From: Pseudomonas coleopterorum
GTDB taxonomy: Bacteria; Pseudomonadota; Gammaproteobacteria; Pseudomonadales; Pseudomonadaceae
Length of the DNA stretch: 64,000 bases
Reading direction: 5' to 3'
Assembly (NCBI RefSeq): GCF_900105555.1
Contig: NZ_FNTZ01000001.1
Span: forward strand, 2,046,001 to 2,110,000
In this document: one piece after another, positions 26,338 through 34,977 of the stretch
Numbering within the stretch: the stretch's first letter is position 1
Layout: each line of letters begins with the position of its first letter
Translations under genes and position numbers: made by a program
The notes under the pieces: model-generated
Told to the model about the DNA's origin: nothing
The model's input: only the letters and a program-made list of their open reading frames with translations
Databases searched by the model: none

Positions 26338-26412
26338 ATGCGCTCGATTCTCTTGTTCTTCCTCGGTGTGCCTATCCCGATCATTATTCTGATCGCGCTG
26401 TTCATGCATTGA
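26338..26412 (+). CDS. Tiny membrane peptide, 24 aa
   Basis: ATG to TGA encodes MRSILLFFLGVPIPIIILIA followed by LFMH, a single hydrophobic helix broken by PIP. AAGGAG stands 7 bp before the ATG, as good a ribosome site as any in the window. It follows the 312-residue membrane protein by 15 bp and precedes a terminator. I recall near-identical orphan micropeptides (charged start, LLFFLGxPIP) in other Proteobacteria, so it is probably real. Partner and role unknown. Confidence 0.75.
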   Translation: MRSILLFFLGVPIPIIILIALFMH

Positions 26413-26457
26413 GTCCCGCCGTATCGGCTGCTTGAACGGGTCGATTTTTCGCACGAC

Positions 26458-26496
26458 GCCCCTGGCGCAATTTCATTGCCTGGGGGCTTTGTGTTT
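26458..26496 (+). terminator. Terminator after the membrane peptide gene
   Basis: GCCCCTGGCGCAAT, a TTC loop and ATTGCCTGGGGGC form a long stem with small mismatches, followed by TTTGTGTTTGTG. It lies 46 bp after the 24-residue gene and 160 bp before the aldo/keto reductase. Confidence 0.5.
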
Positions 26497-26652
26497 GTGC
26501 CAGGCGAAATGCGGTGAGTGGCTAATTTTTATCTTCATGTTTCATCAGCAGACATCGGCGCCCCTTGTGATCGGTACTTCGCCATACTCAGTTCCACCCC
26601 TTTGTAGGAAGTCTCCCCACATTTCGCGTGATAGAGCTCAAGGAGCAGCACC

Positions 26653-27573
26653 ATGCCGACTCGCCGCCAGTTCGTTCAATACACCGCCGCGCTCGGCGCC
26701 CTGGCCGGTTGTGGCCCACTGATGTCGCGCCTGGCGTTTGCAGCGCAGCCGCTGCTGCAGCGCAAGATCCCGGCGACCGGTGAGTCACTCCCGGTAATCG
26801 GACTGGGTACGTCCCAGACGTTCAATGTGGAGCCGGAGTCGGCGGACATGGTCCCTCTGCGCGAGGTGCTGGCGGCGTTCGTCGCGGGTGGCGCCAAGGT
26901 CATCGATACGGCGCCCAGCTACGGTCGGGCGGAAGGAGTCAGCGGCGAGCTGGTGGCTCAAGCCGCCGCACGCGACAAGGTGTTTCTGGCGACCAAGGTC
27001 TCGTCCACTGGCCGCGAGGCCGGTATGCGCCAGATCGAGGCCAGCTTCAAGGCGCTGCGCACCGACACGATCGATCTGATTCAGGTTCACAACCTGCAGG
27101 ACACCCACACGCAATTAGCGCTGCTGCGCGAACTCAAGGCTCAGGGCCGCATCCGCTACATTGGCGTTACGCACTACGTGGAGTCGGCCCACGATGAGCT
27201 GTTGGCCGTGCTGAAGCAGGAGCCCGTCGACTTCGTGCAGATCAACTACTCGATCGGCGCGCGCAATGCCGAGCGCAAGCTGCTGCCGTATTGCGCCGAC
27301 AAGGGTATCGCCACCCTGATCAATCGGACGTTCGAAGCCGGCCGCCTGTTCGCCAAGGTCAAGGGTCGTGCCGTACCTGAATGGGCCAGCGCCGAGCTGG
27401 ATGCCAGTTCCTGGGCGCAGTTGATGCTCAAGTTCGTCCTGGCCAATCCGGCGGTGACCGCCGTCATTCCCGCCACGTCGCAGCCGCGTTATGTGCTTGA
27501 CAACCTGCTCGCCGGCCAGGGTCGTTTGCCCAATGCCGAGCAACTCAAGCGCATTGCCGCCGAGTTTGCCTGA
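26653..27573 (+). CDS. Tat-exported aldo/keto reductase
   Basis: A 306-residue aldo/keto reductase. The N-terminus is a twin-arginine signal (TRRQFVQY at 3-10, hydrophobic stretch, AFA at 28-30), so the folded enzyme is probably sent to the periplasm. The catalytic tetrad is D85, Y90 (DTAPSYGRAE), K115 (FLATKV) and H146 (IQVHN). AKRs usually need cytoplasmic NADPH, so Tat export with pre-bound cofactor is implied. AAGGAG stands 9 bp before the ATG. It is 12 bp before the transporter gene. Substrate unknown. Confidence 0.88.
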   Translation: MPTRRQFVQYTAALGALAGCGPLMSRLAFAAQPLLQRKIPATGESLPVIGLGTSQTFNVEPESADMVPLREVLAAFVAGGAKVIDTAPSYGRAEGVSGELVAQAAARDKVFLATKVSSTGREAGMRQIEASFKALRTDTIDLIQVHNLQDTHTQLALLRELKAQGRIRYIGVTHYVESAHDELLAVLKQEPVDFVQINYSIGARNAERKLLPYCADKGIATLINRTFEAGRLFAKVKGRAVPEWASAELDASSWAQLMLKFVLANPAVTAVIPATSQPRYVLDNLLAGQGRLPNAEQLKRIAAEFA

Positions 27574-27585
27574 GGTGCGTCTTCC

Positions 27586-28887
27586 ATGACCCCCGTCGCT
27601 GCGCGCTTCACGCAGGTGATCAATGCCCGTCCTGGCGAGGGGCAGGCCGCGTTGGCCGGGTTCGCGTTGTTCTTCTGCCTGTTCTGCGGCTATTTCATGC
27701 TGCGACCGATCCGCGAGTCGATGGGCATTCAGGGCGGTGTGGAAAACCTGCAATGGCTGTTCACGGCCACCTTCATCGCCATGTTGGTCGCCGTGCCGCT
27801 GTTTGGCTGGCTCAACTCCAAGGTGGCCAGGCTTCACTATATCGATTGGGTCTACGGCTTTTTCTGCGGCAATCTGTTGCTCTTCGCCGTTGCGTTCTGC
27901 GCTGCCGAACAGGGCATCTGGCTGGCGCGGGTGTTCTATGTGTGGATCTCGGTCTATAACCTGTTCGTCATCTCGGTGGCCTGGAGCCTGATGGCCGACG
28001 TCTTCGATGGCGCACAGGCCAAGCGCCTGTTCGCGTTCATTGCCGCGGGCGCGAGCGTCGGCGGTCTCGTCGGCCCGGCCCTGAGTGCCTTGCTGGTGGG
28101 TGTCATGGGGCCCAGTGGGCTGTCGGTACTGGCCGCAGTGTTGCTTGCCATCGCCGTCGCCCTCAAGCACCTGTTGATGAGCTGGCGCGCCGTGCACGGG
28201 GCAGGACGGCCCGGCGCCGCCCAGGCCGAAAACCCACGCCGCCCGGTGGCTGGCAATCCGTTCAGCGGGCTGACCCGTGTGCTGCAATCGCGCTATCTGC
28301 TAGGCGTCTGCGCCTTCGTGGTGCTGTTGGCCACGGTCAGCACTTTTCTGTATTTCGAGCAGGCGCGCCTGGTGGCCGAGTTGTTCCCCAGCCGCGAGGA
28401 GCAGGTCCGGGTATTCGGCATCATCGATTTCGTCGTTCAGGCCGGCGCACTCACCGCGCAGCTGTTCATCACCGGCCGGCTGGCGCAGCGACTGGGGGTC
28501 AGGACCTTGCTGGCCTTGGTGCCGGCGCTGGTGTGCCTGGGTTTCATCGGCCTGGCGCTGGCGCCGAGCTTCGCCATGCTGGCGGGGCTGATGATTGCCC
28601 GGCGCATCGGTGAATACGCGTTCGTGCGACCCGGGCGCGAGATGCTGTTTGCGCCGCTGGACGCAGAAACCAAGTACAAGGCGAAGAACTTCATCGACAC
28701 CGTGGTTTACCGCGGTGGCGACGCCTTCAGCGGCTGGGTCAAGAGCCTGCTCGACCTGCTCGGTCAGGGCGTGGTGCTGATCGCGCTGGTGGGCGCCGCC
28801 TGCGCCGCGCTGTGGGGCGTGGTGGGCTGGTACCTGGGCGGTAAAGCCGACGCCGCCAGCGCCCAGCCTGTCGGGCCACACAAATAA
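27586..28887 (+). CDS. MFS-fold transporter related to ATP/ADP translocases
   Basis: A 433-residue polytopic membrane protein with 11-12 hydrophobic segments. GYFMLRPIRESMG near residue 38 and WLFTATFIAML, then SVAWSLMADVFDGAQAKRLF, are the recurrent signature of the COG3202-like branch of MFS related to Tlc nucleotide translocases. Free-living bacteria carry these without evidence of ATP import, so the substrate should be left open. The second half has FVRPGREMLF and YKAKNFIDTVVYRGGDA, also family features. It starts 12 bp after the AKR and is probably in the same operon. Confidence 0.8.
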   Translation: MTPVAARFTQVINARPGEGQAALAGFALFFCLFCGYFMLRPIRESMGIQGGVENLQWLFTATFIAMLVAVPLFGWLNSKVARLHYIDWVYGFFCGNLLLFAVAFCAAEQGIWLARVFYVWISVYNLFVISVAWSLMADVFDGAQAKRLFAFIAAGASVGGLVGPALSALLVGVMGPSGLSVLAAVLLAIAVALKHLLMSWRAVHGAGRPGAAQAENPRRPVAGNPFSGLTRVLQSRYLLGVCAFVVLLATVSTFLYFEQARLVAELFPSREEQVRVFGIIDFVVQAGALTAQLFITGRLAQRLGVRTLLALVPALVCLGFIGLALAPSFAMLAGLMIARRIGEYAFVRPGREMLFAPLDAETKYKAKNFIDTVVYRGGDAFSGWVKSLLDLLGQGVVLIALVGAACAALWGVVGWYLGGKADAASAQPVGPHK

Positions 28888-28966
28888 ACCGCCTCGATCG
28901 CGTCCGGTTGGCTACAGTAAAGCTGAGTTCGGCCGACACCCTCTGATTACAGCCATACATTCGGAC

Positions 28967-30934
28967 ATGATGTCTACGACCAGACGCTTTTCCTGCACCG
29001 GCCTGTTCGCTCTGATCAAACGGCTGTGCAGCGTACCTCAAGGCAACTCGCGTCTGCTCGCGGCCCAGTACAAGGCCCTGGCCAGGCAGATTCCTCTGAT
29101 GTACTTCATCCTGCTGATCAACAGCTGGGCACTGGCCTTTACCCACATGCCCAGTTCGCCGGTGTGGATGACCGTGCACATCCCTCTGGTGTTGACCATC
29201 ATCAGCCTGGTGCGGGCGGTCGCTTGGCGTCGAGGCTGGCAGCAGCAACCCGACGACCTCGAGGTCGCCCAGGCGCTCGCGCGGACCAACCGTATCTGCT
29301 GCGTGGTGGCCGTCGGTTTCACGGTATGGGCGCTGGCGCTATTTCCCTATGGCGACAGTTACGCCAAGGCGCACGTGGCCTTCTACATGGCCATTACGGT
29401 GATCGGCTGCATTTTCTGCCTGATGCACCTGCGTTCCGCCGCGCTGATGACGGCGGTGGTGGTCAACGTCGCCTTCGTCGCATTCTTTGCCTCTACCGAC
29501 AACCCCACCTTCATCGCCACCAGCGTCAACGTGTTGCTGGTCACCGGCATCATGCTGGTGGTGCTGCAGAACAACTATCGCAACTTCACCGGACTGGTGA
29601 ACGCCCAGGCGCACAGCGAAGCCCTGAGCGACGAGAACTTTTTGCTGGCCAACAAGGACAGCCTGACCGGATTGCCCAACCGGCGCTGGTTCTTCAACTG
29701 CCTGGACGGCTGCCTGGCCAAAGCGGGCGAGGAGAGGCAACGCCTGGGCGTGGGCATCCTCGACCTCGATGGCTTCAAGCCGGTCAACGACCTGTACGGT
29801 CACAGCGTCGGCGACCGCCTGCTGGCCGAGGTCGGTACACGCCTGGCTGCGCTGCTGCCCGATAACGTCCAGGTCGCGCGCCTGGGAGGCGACGAATTCG
29901 CGCTGATCCTGCCCGACTGTGGCGACAACCTGGAGATTTCCCTGTTTGCCGAACGCATCTGTGTGGAACTGAGCAAACCGTACCTGCTGGTCGATGTGCC
30001 GATCCAGGTGGGCGCATCCATGGGCCTGGCGACCTTTCCCGATCTGGCCGGCAATGCCCATGAATTGTTCGAGTACGCCGATTACGCGCTGTACCAGAGC
30101 AAGCACCATTTCGTCGGCCATATGTCGCTGTTCTCGGCTGCACACCGCAAGCAGCTGCAAAGCGCGATCATCACCGAACAGGCCTTGCGACGTGCGGATC
30201 TCGAGCGTGAGTTCCATGTCGCCTTCCAGCCCATCGTCGACCTGCAGAACGGTGCTACCGTCGCCTTCGAGGCCTTGGCGCGCTGGCAGAGCGTAGAGCT
30301 GGGGCCGGTTCCGCCCGGCCAGTTCATTCCGGTCGCCGAACGCAGCGGCATGATCAATCGCCTGACCCTGCCGCTGCTGGCCAAGGCCTTGCGGGGTGCC
30401 GCCGCCTGGCCGGCGCCGATTCGTCTTTCTTTCAACCTGTCGGCCCATGACTGCGGTTCGCCCGACGCGGTCCAGGCCATCGTCCAACTGCTCACCAGTG
30501 GGCTGTTCGATCCGAGTCGGGTCGACCTGGAGATCACCGAGACGGCGACCCTCAAGGATCTGGATCTGGTCCAGGAAGCGATCGCCACCCTGCGCTCGTT
30601 GGGGTGCGGCATTTCCCTGGACGATTTCGGCACCGGCTATTCCAGCCTCAGTCACCTGCATGCGCTGGCGTTGACCAAACTCAAGGTCGATCGCAGTTTC
30701 GTCGCCCGCCTGCATGAGAAGCCGGCCAGTTACAAAATCGTCAAATCCTTGCTCGCACTGACCCAGGACATGGACCTGGATTGCATTTTCGAGGGCGTGG
30801 AAACCCGAGAGGAGGTTCAGGCGCTGGTCGCATTGGGCTGCCGCTATGTGCAGGGCTATTACTTCGCCCGGCCCATGTCCGCGCTGGATACCGCGGGCTG
30901 GATTGCCCTGGACCATGCTCCGGTTCAGCGCTGA
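28967..30934 (+). CDS. Membrane GGDEF-EAL c-di-GMP enzyme
   Basis: A 655-residue protein with an N-terminal membrane region of five or six hydrophobic segments (about 40-205), then GGDEF (about 220-385) and EAL (about 400-645). DLDGFKPVND and the RLGGDEFALI active site are intact; no RxxD inhibitory site precedes it. EAL key residues are present: FEALARW, FNLSAHD, EITET, DDFGTGYSS, LKVDRS and EGVETR, so both cyclase and phosphodiesterase activity are possible. The membrane part is not MHYT or MASE1 by motif. Two ATGs (28967, 28970) are adjacent. It ends 22 bp from the SDR gene, tail to tail. Confidence 0.92.
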   Translation: MMSTTRRFSCTGLFALIKRLCSVPQGNSRLLAAQYKALARQIPLMYFILLINSWALAFTHMPSSPVWMTVHIPLVLTIISLVRAVAWRRGWQQQPDDLEVAQALARTNRICCVVAVGFTVWALALFPYGDSYAKAHVAFYMAITVIGCIFCLMHLRSAALMTAVVVNVAFVAFFASTDNPTFIATSVNVLLVTGIMLVVLQNNYRNFTGLVNAQAHSEALSDENFLLANKDSLTGLPNRRWFFNCLDGCLAKAGEERQRLGVGILDLDGFKPVNDLYGHSVGDRLLAEVGTRLAALLPDNVQVARLGGDEFALILPDCGDNLEISLFAERICVELSKPYLLVDVPIQVGASMGLATFPDLAGNAHELFEYADYALYQSKHHFVGHMSLFSAAHRKQLQSAIITEQALRRADLEREFHVAFQPIVDLQNGATVAFEALARWQSVELGPVPPGQFIPVAERSGMINRLTLPLLAKALRGAAAWPAPIRLSFNLSAHDCGSPDAVQAIVQLLTSGLFDPSRVDLEITETATLKDLDLVQEAIATLRSLGCGISLDDFGTGYSSLSHLHALALTKLKVDRSFVARLHEKPASYKIVKSLLALTQDMDLDCIFEGVETREEVQALVALGCRYVQGYYFARPMSALDTAGWIALDHAPVQR

Positions 30935-30956
30935 CGACGCTTGGCCTTTGCCGTGA

Positions 30957-31748
30957 TCAGGATTTCGAGCCGGGCCGGCCGGGTATGTGGTTGAGGATGG
31001 ACTTGGAGAAGCCACCGTCGACGCAGATATCTTGCCCCGTCACGTATCCTGACAATGGGCTGACCAGAAACTCGATCACGTTTGCGATATCGATCGGTCG
31101 GCCAATCCTGCCCAACGGGATGATTGCCTCTCTGGCTTTCTTGAGTTGTGGGTCAGCGTAGATCTTTTCGGACATCGGTGTGTGTGTCATGCCCGGAGAG
31201 ACCACGTTGACGCGGATACCTTCGGGCGCCCATTCCAGGGCCAGTGTCTGGGCAAGCATCGTCAATGCCGCTTTGGTCGGGCTGTAGGCGCCCGAGCCGG
31301 CATGTGGAATCTGGCCAGACATCGACGAGGTAAAACAGGCCGCACCACCGCTCTCGCGCAAATGCGGGTAACTGGCTTTGGCGAGGAGCCAGGCGCCGCG
31401 TAGATTGACCGAAAACATATCGTCCCAATCTGCAAGCGTGAGGTCGCAAATCTTGCCAGGACTGGCGATGCCGGCATTGGCCACCAGGGCGTCTAGCCCG
31501 CCGAACTCCGCGACCGCTGTCGCCACTAGTTGACTCGGTACTTCATCCTTGCCGAGATCGCCGCACAGTGAAATGGCGACGCCTCCCATGGCCTTGATGG
31601 ACCTGACGACTTCTTTCTGTGTGTCATTCGGGGCATGTCCACAGACTGCAATTCTAGGCTGGACTCCCCGCGCCAGCGCCGCCTCCGCGATTCTCATGCA
31701 GGCCGACGCGCCGATACCACTGCTACCACCACTGACCAGAGCTCTCAT
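30957..31748 (-). CDS. SDR-family oxidoreductase
   Basis: A 263-residue classical short-chain dehydrogenase. Cofactor motif SGGSSGIG (6-13), NAG (91-93), and the catalytic S142, Y155, K159 (YSPTK) are all present; the C-terminus has YVTGQDICVDGG. The start at 31748 has AAGGA 8 bp upstream and puts the Rossmann motif at residue 6; the longer open frame adds 36 non-homologous residues. It is divergent from the TIM-barrel isomerase gene, sharing a 284-bp promoter region, and is probably part of the IclR-controlled catabolic cluster. Substrate probably a polyol or sugar. Confidence 0.9.
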   Translation of the reverse strand: MRALVSGGSSGIGASACMRIAEAALARGVQPRIAVCGHAPNDTQKEVVRSIKAMGGVAISLCGDLGKDEVPSQLVATAVAEFGGLDALVANAGIASPGKICDLTLADWDDMFSVNLRGAWLLAKASYPHLRESGGAACFTSSMSGQIPHAGSGAYSPTKAALTMLAQTLALEWAPEGIRVNVVSPGMTHTPMSEKIYADPQLKKAREAIIPLGRIGRPIDIANVIEFLVSPLSGYVTGQDICVDGGFSKSILNHIPGRPGSKS

Positions 31749-31784
31749 TGATGCAGTCCTTCTTATTAGATTTATTGGATGTCG

Positions 31785-31812
31785 TTGTTTGAACCGGGAC
31801 ATTCGAAACAAT
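31785..31812. promoter_or_regulatory. Candidate IclR operator upstream of the SDR gene
   Basis: TTGTTT (31785-31790) and AAACAA (31806-31811) form an inverted pair with a 15-bp spacer. The right half lies in TCGAAACAAT, which recurs exactly at 32003-32012. The site is 37-64 bp upstream of the SDR start. Assignment to the IclR protein is inference. Confidence 0.4.
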
Positions 31813-32002
31813 GCCAACATACGAAAACAGCGTGTGCTTTGCAATCGAATTGACAACGTAACTCGATTCCACTATGTTTATTCTGGTGTTTTTTTATCCT
31901 GTCCTGACGGCTACTGCGGCGAACTACCGGCCAAGTAAGATCGAGGCGTTATATGGCCTTGGCCAATCACCGGACCCACAGTCCGTGGCGCTTTCCATTT
32001 CG

Positions 32003-32012
32003 TCGAAACAAT
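32003..32012. promoter_or_regulatory. Candidate IclR operator upstream of the TIM-barrel gene
   Basis: TCGAAACAAT, identical to 31803-31812 and exactly 200 bp from it, lies 20 bp before the isomerase start and overlaps the palindrome TTTCGTCGAAA (31998-32008). Confidence 0.4.
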
Positions 32013-32032
32013 AACAAGAAGGGAGTTTGAGT

Positions 32033-32842
32033 ATGATCATCAGCACGTTTTCCTACCTGTGGGCGTCCACGGCCATCGATGCCATCGCCGAACTTTCCGA
32101 GCACGGGCATCGCGTGTTCGAAGTGCCTGTCAGTTCGCCCCATTGCTGGCCCGTGGAACTCTCGACTGCCCAGCAGTCCGAAGCCTACGTGCGGCTGCTG
32201 GATTACGGTGCGAAAGTCAGGTCCCTCAATGCTGGCGGCTATGACATCAATCTGGCCAGCCCCGCCGCGAACATGCGTCGGAAAAGTATCGATCACATCA
32301 AGGCAGTGATCGATCTGGCCGCCGCCTGGGGTACGCAAGAGGTGGTGATATCCCCTGGCACTCGTCGACCGATGATTTCCCCGCCACTGGAAAAGACCTA
32401 TGAATGGATGTACGAAAGCCTTGCGGTGCTGACACCGATGGCGAAGCAGGCCGGTGTCCGGCTGCTTCTCGAAAACACGCCGTACTGCTTCACCCCCACG
32501 ATGCCGCAACTGGCAGAAGTGGTCGAAACCCTAAACGATGATACGGTCAGGGTTGTCTACGACATCGCCAATGCCGCGTACATCGCTGAAGATCCGGTCG
32601 CGAGCTTGCTGGCGTACCATGCTGCTATCGAGTTTGTGCACGTGTCAGACACCGGTATGGATGTCTGGGGGCATGATCCGGTTGGGACCGGTGTAGTCGA
32701 CTTCGTAGGGCTGGGTGAGGCCGTTCAGGCCACCTGCGGTATCGAAAACTGCGTGCTGGAAATTATCCGCGAGGAAAACGCGTTGCACGAACTGAACAAG
32801 GGTGTGGCGGACCTGCGCGCCAAGGGATGGATAATCCCATAG
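32033..32842 (+). CDS. Sugar phosphate isomerase/epimerase-like TIM barrel
   Basis: A 269-residue xylose-isomerase-like TIM-barrel protein (AP endonuclease 2 superfamily, including IolE, IolI, tagatose epimerase and dehydroshikimate dehydratase). The metal site is readable: E147 (LLLEN), D177 (VYDIAN), H203 (FVHVSD) and E243 (VLEI), with GHDPVGTG at 213-220. GGGAG stands 8 bp before the ATG at 32033; an in-frame TTG two codons earlier is too close to it. It is divergent from the SDR and faces the IclR gene. An isomerase, epimerase or dehydratase on a sugar or cyclitol is likely. Confidence 0.87.
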   Translation: MIISTFSYLWASTAIDAIAELSEHGHRVFEVPVSSPHCWPVELSTAQQSEAYVRLLDYGAKVRSLNAGGYDINLASPAANMRRKSIDHIKAVIDLAAAWGTQEVVISPGTRRPMISPPLEKTYEWMYESLAVLTPMAKQAGVRLLLENTPYCFTPTMPQLAEVVETLNDDTVRVVYDIANAAYIAEDPVASLLAYHAAIEFVHVSDTGMDVWGHDPVGTGVVDFVGLGEAVQATCGIENCVLEIIREENALHELNKGVADLRAKGWIIP

Positions 32843-32855
32843 GCAGCCCACGGGT

Positions 32856-32878
32856 TTGCAGGCCCTCAGGGCCTGCAA
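32856..32878. terminator. Long hairpin between convergent genes
   Basis: TTGCAGGCCCT and AGGGCCTGCAA form an 11-bp perfect inverted repeat around one base (effective loop 3-5 nt). It lies 13 bp after the TIM-barrel stop and about 95 bp after the IclR stop on the other strand. There is no T-run on either side, so it may stabilise 3' ends rather than terminate. Confidence 0.4.
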
Positions 32879-32973
32879 TGCGATCCGATGCAGGCGCCGG
32901 GATCAGAAGGGGCCAGGCACATGGGACGTTACTTGGCATATCGCAGCGCATGCGCGCGCGATGGGGCAACGAA

Positions 32974-33762
32974 TCACTCTTCGCTTACCGAATTCCACAG
33001 CGCCCAGTGTTCGCCTACCTTGATGGCTGAACGCTTGAGGCTTGCCAGGTGTGCATCAAGCGTTTCTTCGCGCATGCGTGCTATGGGGCCGGCAATGCTC
33101 AGAGTCCCCACAGGCGCAGTGTTGGCTGGGCGCGAGGCGTCGAAGACGGCCACTGCCACTACGCAGACGCCCACTTCGCCTTCCTCGCGCACGACCGCAT
33201 GTCCTTCGCCACGAATCAAGGCTATGTCATCGAAAATGTCGCGAATCGAAACACGCGCGTTGGGGCCTGCGTAGTCTCGGGTGTTTTCTATGTCCCAGGC
33301 TGACAGGATCCGCATGGCGCGCTCGTCGCGCATGGTCGACAGCCACACTTTTCCTGCCGCGGTCGTGTGCGGGATGATCTTTTCATCCAAGGCCCGGCGG
33401 TATTGCAGGCCCCGAGTGTTCTTGGTGGCCTGAAGTACCCAGGTCAGATGATCTTCCGCGACCTCTGCCAGCCGGACGTGCTCGCCGGTTTCAATGGCCA
33501 GGTCATCCAGCAATGGCTGCATGATTCTGGCGAATCCCGTTTCATTGATGAAACTCATGCCCATGCTGGGAATCTTCAGCGTCAGGCGGTAGTGATCTTG
33601 TTCGTCCTGACAAACATATCCCCTTTCTCGAAGCGCGCTCAATATGCGGTGAGCCGTTGCCATCGCAACTTGGGTCTGCTCGCTGATCTCAGACAGAGAA
33701 AGACCACCCGGATGAGCAAGCAGCAGTTCCAGGGTGTTGAAGTAACGTCCAATATGCGACAA
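32974..33762 (-). CDS. IclR-family transcriptional regulator
   Basis: A 262-residue regulator with an N-terminal winged helix (FNTLELLLAHPGGLSLSEIS, then TAHRILSALRERGY) and the IclR effector domain (DHLTWVLQA, HTTAAGKVWLS, AVAVFDASRPANTAPVGTLS). The start is a TTG at 33762: an in-frame TAG lies five codons before, the first ATG would delete half the winged helix, and GAGG stands 9 bp before the TTG. A TTG start implies low expression. It probably controls the flanking SDR, isomerase, Gfo/Idh and transporter genes, sensing a pathway intermediate. Confidence 0.9.
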   Translation of the reverse strand: MSHIGRYFNTLELLLAHPGGLSLSEISEQTQVAMATAHRILSALRERGYVCQDEQDHYRLTLKIPSMGMSFINETGFARIMQPLLDDLAIETGEHVRLAEVAEDHLTWVLQATKNTRGLQYRRALDEKIIPHTTAAGKVWLSTMRDERAMRILSAWDIENTRDYAGPNARVSIRDIFDDIALIRGEGHAVVREEGEVGVCVVAVAVFDASRPANTAPVGTLSIAGPIARMREETLDAHLASLKRSAIKVGEHWALWNSVSEE

Positions 33763-33802
33763 GTTTCCAATCCTCTACGCTGCCGGCCGACGCCAGGCAA
33801 CT

Positions 33803-33810
33803 TTGTTTCA
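33803..33810. promoter_or_regulatory. Motif TGAAACAA upstream of iclR-type gene
   Basis: TTGTTTCA on the plus strand (TGAAACAA on the gene strand) lies 41 bp before the TTG start and is one base different from the motif upstream of SDR, isomerase and transporter. It could serve autoregulation; an identical 8-mer at 20424-20431 lies inside the TSUP gene, so chance is possible. Confidence 0.3.
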
Positions 33811-33815
33811 CGATG

Positions 33816-34814
33816 CTAGAGCCGAACGGGAAGGCCACCCAGGCGATCCGATTCATAAGCAGCCTCGATGATACTCAGGACCGTATGCATTGTCGCAAGT
33901 CTTGCACCCTCATAGGCAGTGTCACGATCGGCAGCGAGAACATCGGTCACGAAGTTGTCGTAGTACACGTCCGAGTTCAGGCTCATCTGCAGGTCGCTGG
34001 CCTGGCCGTTGGAATCAATCAGACGCATGCCTTCTGCGGTCGAACGGGCGTAGAACCGATCGCTCGACAATGAAAATGAATACTCACGCTGTTCCGGGGT
34101 GTTGGCCGGATAGTTGTATCCCGTTTCGATGGTGCAGATGCAGCCGCTCTCGGTTACCAAGGTCATCATGGAGCCAATTTCCACGGCCGCCAGTTGCGGG
34201 TCACGATACATCACCGCAGAAACGCTGCGTATGCGTTCGGCGCAAATCTGCTCGACCAGATCAACGAAGTGAACGGCCAGGTTGATCGTGCAGCCGCCTC
34301 CCGAGCGTCTTGGGTCGAGCATCCAGGCGCAGCTGTTGGTCAGGTAGCGATCGGGTGGGCCGGCATTGAATCGAAATGACTGGGTCCTCCATTTGGCGCC
34401 GGTGTGCAGCGCCGCACTTTTGAGCCGGCTCAACAGTTCGCTGTGCCGCCAGATCAGAGGTACGGCCACGAACAGGTCAGCCGCGTCGGCCAGTCGTTGC
34501 AACTCCAGCACTTCCTGGCGAGTGAGCCCGCAGGGCTTTTCCATGGCGAACGGGATGCGCCGCTCGATCAGTGTCTTGCCCATGGCATGGAGTTCATCGT
34601 GCGGGCCGAAGGCGAAGGCGAAGTCAGCTGGCTGGTCCTGCAACAGGGTCTGCCAATCATCAAAGAGCCTTGCGCCGAAGCGTTCGGCCAGGGCGGCGCC
34701 GCGCGTTCCTGTGGCGTCGGATACTGCCGTGACGGTGACATCGGCCAGCCGCTCCAGGGCATCCAGGTATAGCGGCGTGTGCCAATGGCTTACTTCCAGA
34801 AGAACAACGTTCAC
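33816..34814 (-). CDS. Gfo/Idh/MocA family oxidoreductase
   Basis: A 332-residue NAD(P)-dependent dehydrogenase. An N-terminal Rossmann-like fold starts almost at residue 1 (VVLLEVSHWHTPLYLDAL); it lacks the classical GxGxxG, which is replaced by EVSHWH. FAMEKPCGLT carries the family EKP motif, and a mixed alpha/beta domain follows. The start is GTG at 34814 with AAGGA 8 bp upstream; the frame is open to 34865, but that extension has no such site. It follows the MHS transporter by 163 bp and precedes the IclR gene by 53 bp. Substrate probably a sugar acid or cyclitol. Confidence 0.85.
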   Translation of the reverse strand: MNVVLLEVSHWHTPLYLDALERLADVTVTAVSDATGTRGAALAERFGARLFDDWQTLLQDQPADFAFAFGPHDELHAMGKTLIERRIPFAMEKPCGLTRQEVLELQRLADAADLFVAVPLIWRHSELLSRLKSAALHTGAKWRTQSFRFNAGPPDRYLTNSCAWMLDPRRSGGGCTINLAVHFVDLVEQICAERIRSVSAVMYRDPQLAAVEIGSMMTLVTESGCICTIETGYNYPANTPEQREYSFSLSSDRFYARSTAEGMRLIDSNGQASDLQMSLNSDVYYDNFVTDVLAADRDTAYEGARLATMHTVLSIIEAAYESDRLGGLPVRL

Positions 34815-34977
34815 ACATTCATTCCTTATTGATAGTGATGGCTTGTCAGGCCCGGCGGTTGCCACAGGGCCGTCCGGCGCAAGCAGAGGGCGTCGTCACC
34901 TTCTGCCTGCATCGTGCAGGTGCGTGTGGCGCTGCGCAGAGCACTGAGCAGTACGTCTACAGTCCGCCTGCTGCGCG

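Noticed and set aside
31749..32032. Recombination or attachment site at the border of the IclR cluster
   Set aside because: No integrase, tRNA or matching direct repeat at the other border (36,406-36,692); the 10-bp repeat lies inside the cluster and better fits an operator.
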